A program made the translations under genes and the position numbers. The notes beneath the pieces are model-generated. The model had not been told where the DNA came from, ran no database searches, and saw only the letters and a program-made list of their open reading frames with translations. Below are positions 8,616 through 17,022 of a DNA stretch of 64,000 nucleotides, piece after piece. This stretch comes from Georgenia sp. SYP-B2076 (GTDB lineage Bacteria > Actinomycetota > Actinomycetes > Actinomycetales > Actinomycetaceae): the NCBI RefSeq assembly GCF_003991205.1, contig NZ_RXOZ01000011.1, positions 248,001-312,000 of the forward strand, in the 5' to 3' direction. Each line of letters opens with the position of its first letter. The stretch's first letter is position 1.

Positions 8616-9868
8616 CGGCCCCCGCGGCCGGGCGCGCCCTCGAAGGGCTGCGCGTCATCGACCTCACGCAGGCTCTCGCCGGGCCGTTCTGCACCTCGCT
8701 CCTGGCCGACCAGGGCGCCGAGGTCATCAAGATCGAGCCGCCGCGCGGCGACATGCTCCGCAAGACCGGGCCGTTCGCCGCCGACGACGCCACGCGCCCC
8801 ATGGGCGGCGTCTTCCAGAACGCCAACCGCAACAAGCGCAGCGTCGTCCTCGACCTCAAGGTCCCCGCGGCGCGCGAGATCCTCCTCGACCTCGTCGACG
8901 GCGCCGACGTCCTCGTCGAGAACTTCTCCAAGGGCGTCATGGACCGCTTCGGACTCGGCTACGAGACCCTCTCCGCCCGCAACCCCCGCCTGGTCTACAC
9001 CTCGATCCGCGGCTTCGGGGACGACCGGGGCGGCACCAGCCCCTACAGCCACTGGCCGGCCTTCGACATCGTCGCCCAGGCGATGGGCGGCCTCATGAGC
9101 ATCACCGGCACCGACGCCGACCACCCCGTGCGGGTCGGCTCCGGTGTGGGCGACACGGTGCCGGCGCTGTTCGCCGCGTTCGGGACCATGTGCGCGGTCG
9201 TCGAGGCCAGGCGCTCCGGCCGCGGTCAGTACGTCGACGTCGCCATGGTCGACGCCGTGCTCGCCGTCTCCGAGGTCGTCGTCAACAACTACGCCCACAC
9301 CGGCGACGTGCCGAGCCCCATCGGCAACCAGCTGCGCGGGTTCGCGCCCTTCGACGCGGTGCCCGCGAAGGACGGGACCGTCACGCTCGGCGCCCCGCAC
9401 AACCCCCAGTGGGCGAAGCTCTGCCACATCATGGGACGTGCGGAGCTGGTCGACGACCCCCGCTTCGCGGACGACCACGCCCGCTGGGTCAACCGCGACG
9501 CCGTCTACGAGATCGTCACCGGCTGGACCCGCCGGCACACCGTCGCCGAGCTGATGGGCCTCCTCGGCGGGAAGGTGCCGCTCGGCCCGATCTTCGACGC
9601 CGCGGACATCTTCGCCGACCCCCACTTCGCCGCCCGCCAGATGCTCCCCACGGTGGTCAACCCCGGGACGGGCCGCGAGGTCGCCGTCACCGGGGTCGTC
9701 CCCAAGCTGCACCGCACGCCTGGAAAGGTCGCCCGCCGGGCCCCGCTGCTCGGCGAGCACACCCTCGAGATCCTCCGCGAGCTCGGCTACGACGACGACC
9801 GCGTCGCCGGCCTCGAGTCCGCCGGCGCCGTCGCCGTCGCCACCCAGAAAGAAGGAGCTTCCTCATGA
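8612..9868 (+). CDS. class III (CaiB/BaiF-type) CoA-transferase
   Basis: 418 residues. The N-terminus (GLRVIDLTQALAGPFCTSLL, then LADQGAEVIKIEPPRGD) and the YVDVAMVDAVLAV block carrying the expected catalytic aspartate (about residue 214) are typical of family III CoA-transferases, which move CoA between carboxylates through an aspartyl-CoA thioester intermediate. It overlaps the dehydrogenase by ATGA and the next gene likewise, so the products are probably made together. The likely job is activation of the pathway acid to its CoA ester, using a CoA donor such as the product thioester. The substrate is unknown. Confidence 0.93.
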   Translation: MTAPAAGRALEGLRVIDLTQALAGPFCTSLLADQGAEVIKIEPPRGDMLRKTGPFAADDATRPMGGVFQNANRNKRSVVLDLKVPAAREILLDLVDGADVLVENFSKGVMDRFGLGYETLSARNPRLVYTSIRGFGDDRGGTSPYSHWPAFDIVAQAMGGLMSITGTDADHPVRVGSGVGDTVPALFAAFGTMCAVVEARRSGRGQYVDVAMVDAVLAVSEVVVNNYAHTGDVPSPIGNQLRGFAPFDAVPAKDGTVTLGAPHNPQWAKLCHIMGRAELVDDPRFADDHARWVNRDAVYEIVTGWTRRHTVAELMGLLGGKVPLGPIFDAADIFADPHFAARQMLPTVVNPGTGREVAVTGVVPKLHRTPGKVARRAPLLGEHTLEILRELGYDDDRVAGLESAGAVAVATQKEGASS

Positions 9869-11055
9869 AGATCACCCGCATCGAGCTGACCCCGGTCTCC
9901 ACGCCCCTGGTGAAGCCGTTCCTCATGCCCGGCACCCGCATCACGCACATCCACAGCGTGCTGCTCAAGATCTACACGGACACGGGCCACGTCGGCTTCG
10001 GCGACTCGGGCGACACGTCGACGTGGTACCGCGGCGAGACGCAGGACTCGATGATGGCGATGATCGGCGACCACATCGCGCCCCGGTCCCTGCTCGGCCA
10101 GGACCCGCTCAGCATCGAGAAGATCGTCGGCGAGATGGACACGTTCGTCCGCGACAACAACCAGGCGAAGGCGCTCGTCGACTTCGCGCTGCACGACCTC
10201 AAGGGCAAGGTCGCCGGGATGCCGGTGTACCAGCTGCTCGGCGGCAAGACCGCCGACGCCTCCGTGCAGGGCTGGGTCGCCTCCGCCGGCCCCGCCGAGC
10301 AGATCGCCGCCGAGGCCCAGCACGCGCTCGCGCAGGGCTACAGCCTCATCAAGATCAAGAGCAAGGGGTCCGTCGAGGAGGACGTGCGCAACGTCGCCAC
10401 CCTGCGCGAGGCCATCGGCGACGACGTCCGCCTCGTCGTCGACGTCAACGGGTTCTGGAACTACGACCAGGCGCTGACGGCCCTGCGCAAGCTCGACAAG
10501 TTCGACATGTACTGCATCGAGCAGCCCCTGCCGCACTGGGACATCGAGGGCCTCGCCCGCCTCCGCCAGCGGGTCGGCACGCCAATCTTCGCCGACGAGT
10601 CCGCCCAGGAGCTGCACCACCTCAAGGAGATCATCGACCGGCGCGCCGCGGACGGTCTCTTCATCAAGATGCAGAAGGCCGGTGGCCTGCTCAAGGCCCA
10701 GCGCTGGCTCACCCTCGCCCGGCTGGCCGACCTGCCCGTCATGAGCGGCTGCATGATCGGCTCCGGCCTCGAGGCGAGCCCCTCCGCGCACCTCATGATC
10801 GCCAACCAGTGGGCGTCGCAGTTCACCCACGAGAACCTCGGGCCGATGATCATCAACAGCCAGTTCGAGAACGAGCAGCAGCCGATCACCCAGGACATCG
10901 CGGCGAACGTGCCGCTCTTCAAGGACGGCAAGCTCTACCCGAACGAGGGACCCGGCTACGGCATCGAGCTCAACGAGCAGTTCATCGCCGACAACCGCAC
11001 GCCCGGCAAGTCCGTCAAGACCGTCGCGGCCGAGCCCGCGGCCGTGCTGGTGTGA
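9865..11055 (+). CDS. enolase-superfamily enzyme (MLE/mandelate racemase type)
   Basis: 396 residues with the two-domain enolase-superfamily plan: N-terminal capping domain (1-130) and a barrel. The active-site set of the muconate-lactonising subgroup is visible: K163-x-K165 (LIKIKSKG), metal ligands D193 (VVDVNG), E219 (IEQPL) and D244 (FADES), and K268 before MQKAGG. These enzymes abstract a proton alpha to a carboxylate, giving racemisation, epimerisation, cycloisomerisation or dehydration. It has a good GAAGGAG ribosome site and overlaps its neighbours. Its free-acid chemistry inside a CoA-ester pathway is unusual; function cannot be stated more closely. Confidence 0.9.
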   Translation: MKITRIELTPVSTPLVKPFLMPGTRITHIHSVLLKIYTDTGHVGFGDSGDTSTWYRGETQDSMMAMIGDHIAPRSLLGQDPLSIEKIVGEMDTFVRDNNQAKALVDFALHDLKGKVAGMPVYQLLGGKTADASVQGWVASAGPAEQIAAEAQHALAQGYSLIKIKSKGSVEEDVRNVATLREAIGDDVRLVVDVNGFWNYDQALTALRKLDKFDMYCIEQPLPHWDIEGLARLRQRVGTPIFADESAQELHHLKEIIDRRAADGLFIKMQKAGGLLKAQRWLTLARLADLPVMSGCMIGSGLEASPSAHLMIANQWASQFTHENLGPMIINSQFENEQQPITQDIAANVPLFKDGKLYPNEGPGYGIELNEQFIADNRTPGKSVKTVAAEPAAVLV

Positions 11056-12218
11056 TGGCTGCCGGCCACGGCCCCCTCGCGGGGATGCGCGTCGTCGAGC
11101 TCGGCGGCCTCGGGCCCGCGCCGTTCGCGGCGATGCTCCTGGCCGACCTCGGCGCGGACGTCGTCCGCATCGAGCGTCGGGGCGCCGGCTTCACCATGCC
11201 GATCCCGGACGAGCTCGACACGCTCCAGCGCGGCAAGGACCGGATCACCGTGGACGTCAAGCACCCCGACGGCCGCGAGCTCGTCCTGCGGCTGGTGGAC
11301 AAGTCCGACGTCCTGCTCGACCCGTACCGCCCAGGCGTCGCCGAGCGGCTGGGCATCGGCCCCGACGCCTGCCTCGAGCGCAACCCCGGCCTGGTCTACG
11401 GCCGCATGACCGGGTGGGGCCAGGACGGCCCGCTCGCCGCCCGGGCCGGCCACGACCCGACCTATCTGGCGATGACCGGCGCGCTGCATGCCATCGGCCG
11501 GGCGGGCGGTCCGCCGCAGCTGCCGCTCAGCCTCGTCGGGGACTTCGGTGGCGGCGCGATGTATCTCGTCACCGGCGTCCTCGCCGCCCTGTGGGAGCGG
11601 CAACGCTCCGGGCGCGGGCAGGTCGTCGACGCCGCGATCGTCGACGGCGTCGCGCACCTCATGGCCTCGCCGTACTCGCTGCTCGCCGGCGGCGCGTGGA
11701 ACGACGAGCGCGGCACCAACCTCGTCGACTCCGGCGCCCCGTTCGTCGACGTCTACGAGACCGCGGACGGCCGGCACGTGGCGGTCGCCGCCCTGGAGGC
11801 GCCGTTCTACGCCCAGCTCCTCCGCGGGCTCGGCCTCGAGGACGACGAGGACCTCCCCGGCCAGTGGGAGCGCGCCCGGTGGCCCGAGCTGCGGGAGCGG
11901 TTTGCCGCCGTGATTGCCGCCCGCACCCGAGACGAGTGGTGGGACGTCTTCCGGGACACGGACGCCTGCGTCGCCCCGGTGCTGTCCATGGCGGAGGCGC
12001 CGCGCAACGAGCACCTGCGGGCCCGCGGCGTCTTCGTCGAGCGGGACGGGCACGTCGAGCCCGCACCCGCCCCTCGGTTCAGCCGGACCGCGCCGCCTCC
12101 GCCGCGCCGGGTCAGCCCGCCGGACACCGTCCCGGCCGCGGACGTGCTCGCGAGCTGGGACGCCCCGCACGCGCCGCTCACCTCGGGTGCGCTGCGCCAG
12201 CCCGCGCCCACCAGCTGA
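11055..12218 (+). CDS. alpha-methylacyl-CoA racemase-like protein
   Basis: 387 residues of the CaiB fold but of the AMACR/MCR branch: MRVVELGGLGPAPFAAMLLA at the N-terminus, GRMTGWGQDGPLA, AGHD with H133, and LSLVGDFGGGAM with D163. The 30-residue spacing of H133 and D163 equals that of the catalytic His/Asp pair of mycobacterial MCR (126/156). It should interconvert the 2R and 2S forms of a 2-methyl-branched acyl-CoA. It overlaps the enolase-like gene by one base (TGATG). Together with CaiB and the dehydrogenase it argues for an alpha-branched acid as pathway substrate. A CoA-transferase role is the alternative. Confidence 0.9.
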   Translation: MAAGHGPLAGMRVVELGGLGPAPFAAMLLADLGADVVRIERRGAGFTMPIPDELDTLQRGKDRITVDVKHPDGRELVLRLVDKSDVLLDPYRPGVAERLGIGPDACLERNPGLVYGRMTGWGQDGPLAARAGHDPTYLAMTGALHAIGRAGGPPQLPLSLVGDFGGGAMYLVTGVLAALWERQRSGRGQVVDAAIVDGVAHLMASPYSLLAGGAWNDERGTNLVDSGAPFVDVYETADGRHVAVAALEAPFYAQLLRGLGLEDDEDLPGQWERARWPELRERFAAVIAARTRDEWWDVFRDTDACVAPVLSMAEAPRNEHLRARGVFVERDGHVEPAPAPRFSRTAPPPPRRVSPPDTVPAADVLASWDAPHAPLTSGALRQPAPTS

Positions 12219-12312
12219 CCTACCGACCCTGGCTCACCGACCCGGCGGCGCTCCCGCCCCTGGCACCCATCCCGTCCCGATCCGGAGCTGTACCCAAAGG
12301 AGGGTCACGCCC

Positions 12313-13644
12313 ATGGCTACGACAATGACCGAACAGGCGCCGCGGCGCTCACCCCTGGCCTTCCTCGGCACAGGCGAGGCGCGCAAGGTCGTGCTCTCGA
12401 GCTACCTCGGAAGCACCATCGAGTTCTACGACTTCATCCTCTACGCCACCGCCTCGTCGATCGTCTTCGGCCCGGTCTTCTTCGCGAACCTCGACCCGTT
12501 GGTCGGGACCGCCGCCTCGTACGCGACCTTCGCCACGGGCTACCTCGCCCGCCCGATCGGCGGCATCGTCTTCGGGCACTTCGGCGACCGGATCGGCCGC
12601 AAGCGCATGCTCATGCTGTCGATGACCATCATGGGCCTCGCCTCCTTCCTCGTGGGCGTCGTGCCCCCCGTCGAGACGTGGGGCGCGGTCATGCTCGTCG
12701 CCCTGCGCGCGATCCAGGGCATCGCGATCGGGGGCGAGTGGGGCGGCGCGGCCCTCATGTCGCTCGAGCACGCGGACGACCGCCGCCGGGGCCTCGCGGC
12801 CTCATTCGCCAACGCCGGCGGCCCCAGCGGGGCCTTCCTCGGGACCGCCGCGCTCGCTCTCGTCGCCCTCATGCCCAGGGACCAGTTCCTGGCGTGGGGC
12901 TGGCGCCTGCCGTTCCTGTTCTCCCTGGTCCTCCTCGTCATCGGCCTGTACGTCCGGTCGAAGATCAGCGAGAGCCCGGTCTTCAAGGCCGCGCTCGCGG
13001 CCGAGGAGACCAAGGAGCAGGTGAAGAAGGTGCTCCCGCTGGCCCAGGTCCTCAAGAAGCCGCGCACCGTGCTGTCCGTCGGTCTCGCGGGCGTCGGCGG
13101 CTTCACGATCCAGGCGACCTTCTCGACGTTCGCGATCACCTACGCCGTCGCCCACGGCGTCAGCGAGTCCCACGGCCTGTGGGCCTTCGCCCTGTCCCAG
13201 CTGGTCGCCGCCGTCACGATCCCGGTCTTCGCCAGCCTCTCCGACCGCGTGGGGCGCCGGCCGGTCATGCTCGCGGGCGTCGTCGGGATGGCGCTCCTCG
13301 CCTACCCGATCTTCCTGCTCCTGGGCACGGGCAGCTTCGCGCTCGTCATGCTCGGCTTCCTCGTCGCCCTGCCGTTGCTTCAGGCCCTGACGTTCGGCCC
13401 GATGGCCGCGTTCCTCGCCGAGAACTTCTCGACGACGTCGCGCTACACGGGCGCCTCCCTCGGGTACCAGATGGCCAGCCTCCTCGGTGCGGGCTTCACC
13501 CCGCTGATCGTCGCGTCGATCTTCGCCGCCAGCGGCGGCCAGATCACGAGCGTGCTGTGGTTCCTCATCCCGATGTGCGCGCTGAGCGCCCTCGCGCTCG
13601 TGTTCCTCACCCGCGAGAGCCGGCACCGCGACATCTCCGCCTGA
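12313..13644 (+). CDS. MFS transporter, metabolite:H+ symporter type
   Basis: 443 residues with about 12 membrane segments. The N-terminal SYLGSTIEFYDFILY, the loop GHFGDRIGRKRML (MFS motif A) and QGIAIGGEWGGAALMSLEH are characteristic of the MHS group (ShiA, KgtP, ProP, citrate and aromatic-acid carriers). It should import an organic acid with protons. An ideal AAAGGAGGG lies 8-9 bases before the ATG. It follows the racemase by 94 bases and precedes the aldehyde dehydrogenase, so it probably brings in the pathway substrate. Confidence 0.92.
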   Translation: MATTMTEQAPRRSPLAFLGTGEARKVVLSSYLGSTIEFYDFILYATASSIVFGPVFFANLDPLVGTAASYATFATGYLARPIGGIVFGHFGDRIGRKRMLMLSMTIMGLASFLVGVVPPVETWGAVMLVALRAIQGIAIGGEWGGAALMSLEHADDRRRGLAASFANAGGPSGAFLGTAALALVALMPRDQFLAWGWRLPFLFSLVLLVIGLYVRSKISESPVFKAALAAEETKEQVKKVLPLAQVLKKPRTVLSVGLAGVGGFTIQATFSTFAITYAVAHGVSESHGLWAFALSQLVAAVTIPVFASLSDRVGRRPVMLAGVVGMALLAYPIFLLLGTGSFALVMLGFLVALPLLQALTFGPMAAFLAENFSTTSRYTGASLGYQMASLLGAGFTPLIVASIFAASGGQITSVLWFLIPMCALSALALVFLTRESRHRDISA

Positions 13645-13682
13645 CGCCCGCCCGGGCACCACCCTTCACGAAAGGACGAACC

Positions 13683-15149
13683 ATGACCCTCACGGAAGCC
13701 CAGCAGGTGACGATGCCCTGGGACGGAGCACTCTTCGACGGCACCTGGAAGGCCGCTGCCAGCACGGTCGACGTGGTCGCACCCGCCACGGGCCAGCGCA
13801 TCGCGACGGTCGGCGCGGCAGGCGTCGACGACCTCGACGCCGCGGTCCGGTCCGCCACGGAGGCGCAGAAGACGTGGGCGGCGCTCACCTACGACCAGCG
13901 GGCCAAGGTCTTCCGCCGGGCGTCCGCCCTGCTGGCCGAGGACCCCGACCGGCTCGTTCGCTGGCTGGTGCCGGAGTCCGGCTCCGGCATGGGCAAGGCG
14001 CAGTTCGAGGTCGGTCTCGTCGTCGCCGAGCTCGACGAGTGCGCCGGCATCACGTCGCTGCCCTACGGCGAGCTCCTGCGGTCCTCGAAGCCGCGACTGT
14101 CCCTCGCGCGCCGCGTGCCCTTCGGGGTGGTCGGCGTGATCTCCCCGTTCAACTTCCCCGCCATCCTGTCGATGCGGTCGGTCGCCCCTGCGCTCGCCGC
14201 CGGGAACGCCGTCATCCTCAAGCCGGACCCCCGCACGCCCATCTCCGGGGGCCTGGCGCTGGCCGAGCTCTTCGCCGAGGCCGGGCTCCCCGCGGGGCTG
14301 CTCCACGTGCTGCCCGCCGGGGCCGACGTCGGAGCTGCCCTCGTGGCCCACCCCGGCGTGCCCTGCCTCTCCTTCACCGGCTCCACCGCCGCGGGACGGG
14401 CGATCGGCCAGGCGGCCGGGCCCCTGCTCAAGACGGTGCACCTGGAGCTCGGCGGCAACAACGCGCTCCTGGTGCTCCCGGACGCGGACGTGGACGCCGC
14501 CGCATCGGCCGGGGCGTGGGGCTCGTTCCTGCACCAGGGGCAGATCTGCATGACGACCGGCCGGCACCTCGTGCACGCCTCGATCGCCCAGGAGTACACG
14601 GCCAAGCTCGCCGAGAAGGCCCGGCACATCCCGGTCGGGGACCCGACCGACCCCGCCAACCCCCTCGGCCCCATCATCGACGAGCGCCAGCGGGACAAGG
14701 TCCACGCGCTGGTCACCGCCTCGGTCGAGCAGGGGGCCACCCTGGCCGCCGGCGGCGAGTACGACGGGCTGTTCTACCGGCCCACCGTGCTCGCCGACGT
14801 GCCGAAGGACGCCCCGGCGTTCACCGAGGAGATCTTCGGCCCCGTCGCGCCGGTCACCACGTACGAGACCGTGGAGGAGGCGCTCGAGATCATCAACTCC
14901 TCCGAGTACGGGCTCTCCGTCGCCATCCTCACCTCGGACGCCTTCAAGGCCTTCGAGCTCGCGGCGCACATCGACAGCGGGGCGGTGCACATCAACGACC
15001 AGACGGTCGACGACGAGGCGGTCATCCCGTTCGGCGGCGTCAAGGCCTCCGGCGTCGGAGGCCGCTTCGGGGCGCGGGCGAGCCTCGAGTCGTTCACGGA
15101 GGTCCAATGGGTCACCGTGCAGTCGGAGATCGAGCGCTACCCCTTCTGA
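13683..15149 (+). CDS. aldehyde dehydrogenase, benzaldehyde-dehydrogenase-like
   Basis: 488 residues, full length. Catalytic features are present: GVISPFNFP (NAD site), HLELGGN with E255 and HQGQICM with nucleophile C289. The C-terminal NDQTVDDEAVIPFGGVKASG resembles benzaldehyde/vanillin dehydrogenases more than short-chain aliphatic ones. It oxidises an aldehyde to the acid with NAD(P)+, so in this cluster it could supply the carboxylate that the CoA-transferase activates. Ribosome site GAAAGGACG. The following sequence has hairpins, so it probably ends the operon. Confidence 0.93.
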   Translation: MTLTEAQQVTMPWDGALFDGTWKAAASTVDVVAPATGQRIATVGAAGVDDLDAAVRSATEAQKTWAALTYDQRAKVFRRASALLAEDPDRLVRWLVPESGSGMGKAQFEVGLVVAELDECAGITSLPYGELLRSSKPRLSLARRVPFGVVGVISPFNFPAILSMRSVAPALAAGNAVILKPDPRTPISGGLALAELFAEAGLPAGLLHVLPAGADVGAALVAHPGVPCLSFTGSTAAGRAIGQAAGPLLKTVHLELGGNNALLVLPDADVDAAASAGAWGSFLHQGQICMTTGRHLVHASIAQEYTAKLAEKARHIPVGDPTDPANPLGPIIDERQRDKVHALVTASVEQGATLAAGGEYDGLFYRPTVLADVPKDAPAFTEEIFGPVAPVTTYETVEEALEIINSSEYGLSVAILTSDAFKAFELAAHIDSGAVHINDQTVDDEAVIPFGGVKASGVGGRFGARASLESFTEVQWVTVQSEIERYPF

Positions 15150-15152
15150 CCC

Positions 15153-15169
15153 CGCCGGTCACCGGCGGT
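15153..15169 (+). terminator. short GC hairpin after the aldehyde dehydrogenase
   Basis: CCGCCGG-TCA-CCGGCGG, a perfect 7-bp stem with a 3-base loop starting 4 bases after the stop codon. It is likely a rho-independent-like terminator of the catabolic operon, without a T tract. Confidence 0.5.
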
Positions 15170-15216
15170 GCCCGCCACCGCGTGCACTGGGGCGGCCGCG
15201 GTCAACCGGTCGTGCT

Positions 15217-15262
15217 CGGCCGGACCAGGTCGTAGATCGCGGAGCATGACCTGGTCCGGCCG
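15217..15262. repeat. 15-bp perfect inverted repeat
   Basis: Arms 15217-15231 and 15248-15262 are exact reverse complements (core GGCCGGACCAGGTC) separated by 16 bases. It lies in the 209-base gap between the aldehyde dehydrogenase and the alpha/beta hydrolase. It may be a second terminator or a regulatory dyad; a partial copy of one arm (ACGACCAGTCCG) follows at about 15267. No gene is seen in the gap. Confidence 0.55.
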
Positions 15263-15358
15263 GGTACGACCAGTCCGCCCGGGTGCGGCCGGCGGCACCG
15301 TCCCGGCGCCCCGATAATCCGTTCTCGATCTCGACAGCGAAGGCATACTGTCTCGCCC

Positions 15359-16063
15359 ATGGACTCGGGCGACGTCGAGCTGGTGCTGGTTCCCTCCCCG
15401 CTGCTCGGGCCCGCGACCTGGGAGCCGGTGGCGGCCCGTCTTCGCGGGTGGGGCCGGAAGGTGGCCGTCCTCGGGCAGTCCGTCGGTGCGCCGACGGACG
15501 CGGACCTCACGCCCCAGGGCGAGCTGGCACGGCTGGTCGCGGCCATCCCGGACGGCCGCCCGGTCGTCCTGGTGCCGCACAGCAACGCCGGCCTGTTCGT
15601 GGCGGGCATCGCGGCGCGGCGCCACGTCGTCGGCGCCATCTTCGTCGACGCCGGGTTCCCGCCGGAGGAGGGCCACGTGCCCCTGGCGCCGGTGGCGTTC
15701 CAGGAGCACCTGCGGGCGCTCGCGGACGCCGACGGCGTCCTTCCCCCGTGGGCCGAGTGGTGGGGCGAGAACCAGGTGACCGACCTCTTCCCCGACGCGT
15801 CGACGCGTCGGCTCGTCGAGGCCGAGCAGCGCCGGATGCCGCTGTCGTACTTCACGAGCGGGCTCGACGCTCCGGCGGGCTGGCGCACATTCCCGTGTGC
15901 CTACCTGGCGTTCGGTGACACCTACGCGCAGGAGCGGGACCGCGCCATGGACCTGGGCTGGCCGGTGACGACGATCACGGGTGGCCACCTGCACCTTCTC
16001 CACGAGCCGGACCGGGTCGCGGAGGCGATCACCGCGCTGGTCACGCGGCTCGGGCTCGCGTGA
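15359..16063 (+). CDS. alpha/beta hydrolase-fold protein
   Basis: 234 residues. The nucleophile elbow reads VVLVPHSNAGLFV (H-S-N-A-G, a variant of GxSxG), a central acid is plausible at FVDAGFP or FGDTY, and a C-terminal histidine is found in GGHLHLLHEPDRVA. It resembles the actinobacterial alpha/beta hydrolases that hydrolyse esters or lactones, but the first glycine of the elbow is replaced. No signal peptide, so cytoplasmic. The start ATG lies in a weakly AT-richer patch. Its stop overlaps the GTG start of the next gene. Specific substrate unknown. Confidence 0.8.
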   Translation: MDSGDVELVLVPSPLLGPATWEPVAARLRGWGRKVAVLGQSVGAPTDADLTPQGELARLVAAIPDGRPVVLVPHSNAGLFVAGIAARRHVVGAIFVDAGFPPEEGHVPLAPVAFQEHLRALADADGVLPPWAEWWGENQVTDLFPDASTRRLVEAEQRRMPLSYFTSGLDAPAGWRTFPCAYLAFGDTYAQERDRAMDLGWPVTTITGGHLHLLHEPDRVAEAITALVTRLGLA

Positions 16064-16962
16064 GCGGCTCGCTGGTCCGGCCGGGCGGCGCCATGCGGCA
16101 GCACGAGGTCACCGTCGAGGTGCGCGGCCCGTGGTCGTTGGCCACCAGCCGCGCGTTCTGGGAGGGTTTCGCGCCGGCCGCGCTGCCCGCGCAGGGCAGC
16201 GAGCAGGGGCTCCACACCGTCTTTCGCGTCGAGGCGGACTGGAGCCGCGCCGAGGCGACAGTGGCCCAGCAGGACGACGCCGCCCGGGTCCGGGTGGCCG
16301 GGGACGGCGATCTCGACGCCGCCGCCGCCCAGGTCTGCCGCTTCCTGTCCCTGGACGTCGACGCCCGCGGCTGGCCCGACGTCGGCGACCGCGACCCGGT
16401 CATCGCCGCCGCCCAGGCGCAGCTGCCGGGCCTGCGCCCGTGCGGATTCCACTCCCCGTACGAGGCCGCAGCCTGGGCGGTGCTGTCCCAACGCGTCCGC
16501 ATCGTCCAGGCTGCCCGGCTGCGCGACGACCTCGTCCGGCACCACGGCGACGGCGGCGCCTTCCCGCCCCCGCAGACGCTGCGCGCGCTCGAGCTGGACC
16601 TGCCGGGCCGCAAGGGCGAGTACCTGCACGCCGTCGCGGACGCCGCGCTCGAGGGGCGGCTGGACGGCGCTGCGCTCCGCTCGGTCGAGCCGGACGAGGC
16701 CGTCCGCGCGGTGCAGGAGGTCAAGGGCCTGGGCCCGTTCGCCGCCGAGCTCGTCGTCGTCCGAGGCGCCAACGCCCCCGACGCCCTGCCCCGCCACGAG
16801 AGCCGGCTCGAGGCCGAGGTCGCCGAGCGCTACGGCGCAGACCGCAGCCTCGATGACGTGGCCCGGGCCTGGCGGCCCTTCCGCACCTGGGCGGCGGTCC
16901 ACCTCCGCATCCTCCGCGAGCGGCGGACGGCGGAGATCGGCGGCCGCGCCGGCCCCCGCTGA
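16060..16962 (+). CDS. AlkA-like DNA-3-methyladenine glycosylase-family protein
   Basis: 300 residues from GTG 16060 (GTGA overlap with the hydrolase); ATG 16093 is an alternative giving 289. The C-terminal two thirds match the helix-hairpin-helix glycosylase fold: AAAWAVLSQRV, then the hairpin EVKGLGPFAAELVVVRG near 225. In AlkA the hairpin is followed by a DD pair whose second Asp is catalytic; here the corresponding stretch reads LPRHESRL, so the aspartate seems replaced by His-Glu. It may act on alkylated DNA, use a Glu, or be a non-catalytic lesion binder. Family likely, activity doubtful. Confidence 0.75.
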   Translation: MSGSLVRPGGAMRQHEVTVEVRGPWSLATSRAFWEGFAPAALPAQGSEQGLHTVFRVEADWSRAEATVAQQDDAARVRVAGDGDLDAAAAQVCRFLSLDVDARGWPDVGDRDPVIAAAQAQLPGLRPCGFHSPYEAAAWAVLSQRVRIVQAARLRDDLVRHHGDGGAFPPPQTLRALELDLPGRKGEYLHAVADAALEGRLDGAALRSVEPDEAVRAVQEVKGLGPFAAELVVVRGANAPDALPRHESRLEAEVAERYGADRSLDDVARAWRPFRTWAAVHLRILRERRTAEIGGRAGPR

Positions 16963-16998
16963 CGGCGCCTCGAGCGGTGCGCGGGCCGGCGGCACCGT

Positions 16999-17021
16999 GG
17001 GCCCCTGCTGCGAGCAGGCCC
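16999..17021. terminator. hairpin between convergent genes
   Basis: CCTGCT-GCG-AGCAGG stem, extended by GGG/CCC across a 2-base bulge, directly beside the stop of the AIM24 gene. It may terminate both the glycosylase (plus) and AIM24 (minus) transcripts. Confidence 0.5.
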
Positions 17022-17022
17022 G

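Noticed and set aside
12258-12275. TGGCACC-type sequence before the MFS gene resembling a sigma-54 -24 element
   Set aside because: GG-N10 is followed by GT, not GC, and there is no -12 match; a strong ribosome site and operon position explain the region.
13443-15107. Minus-strand open frame opposite the aldehyde dehydrogenase
   Set aside because: Same GC-shadow effect; the plus-strand gene has all catalytic motifs.
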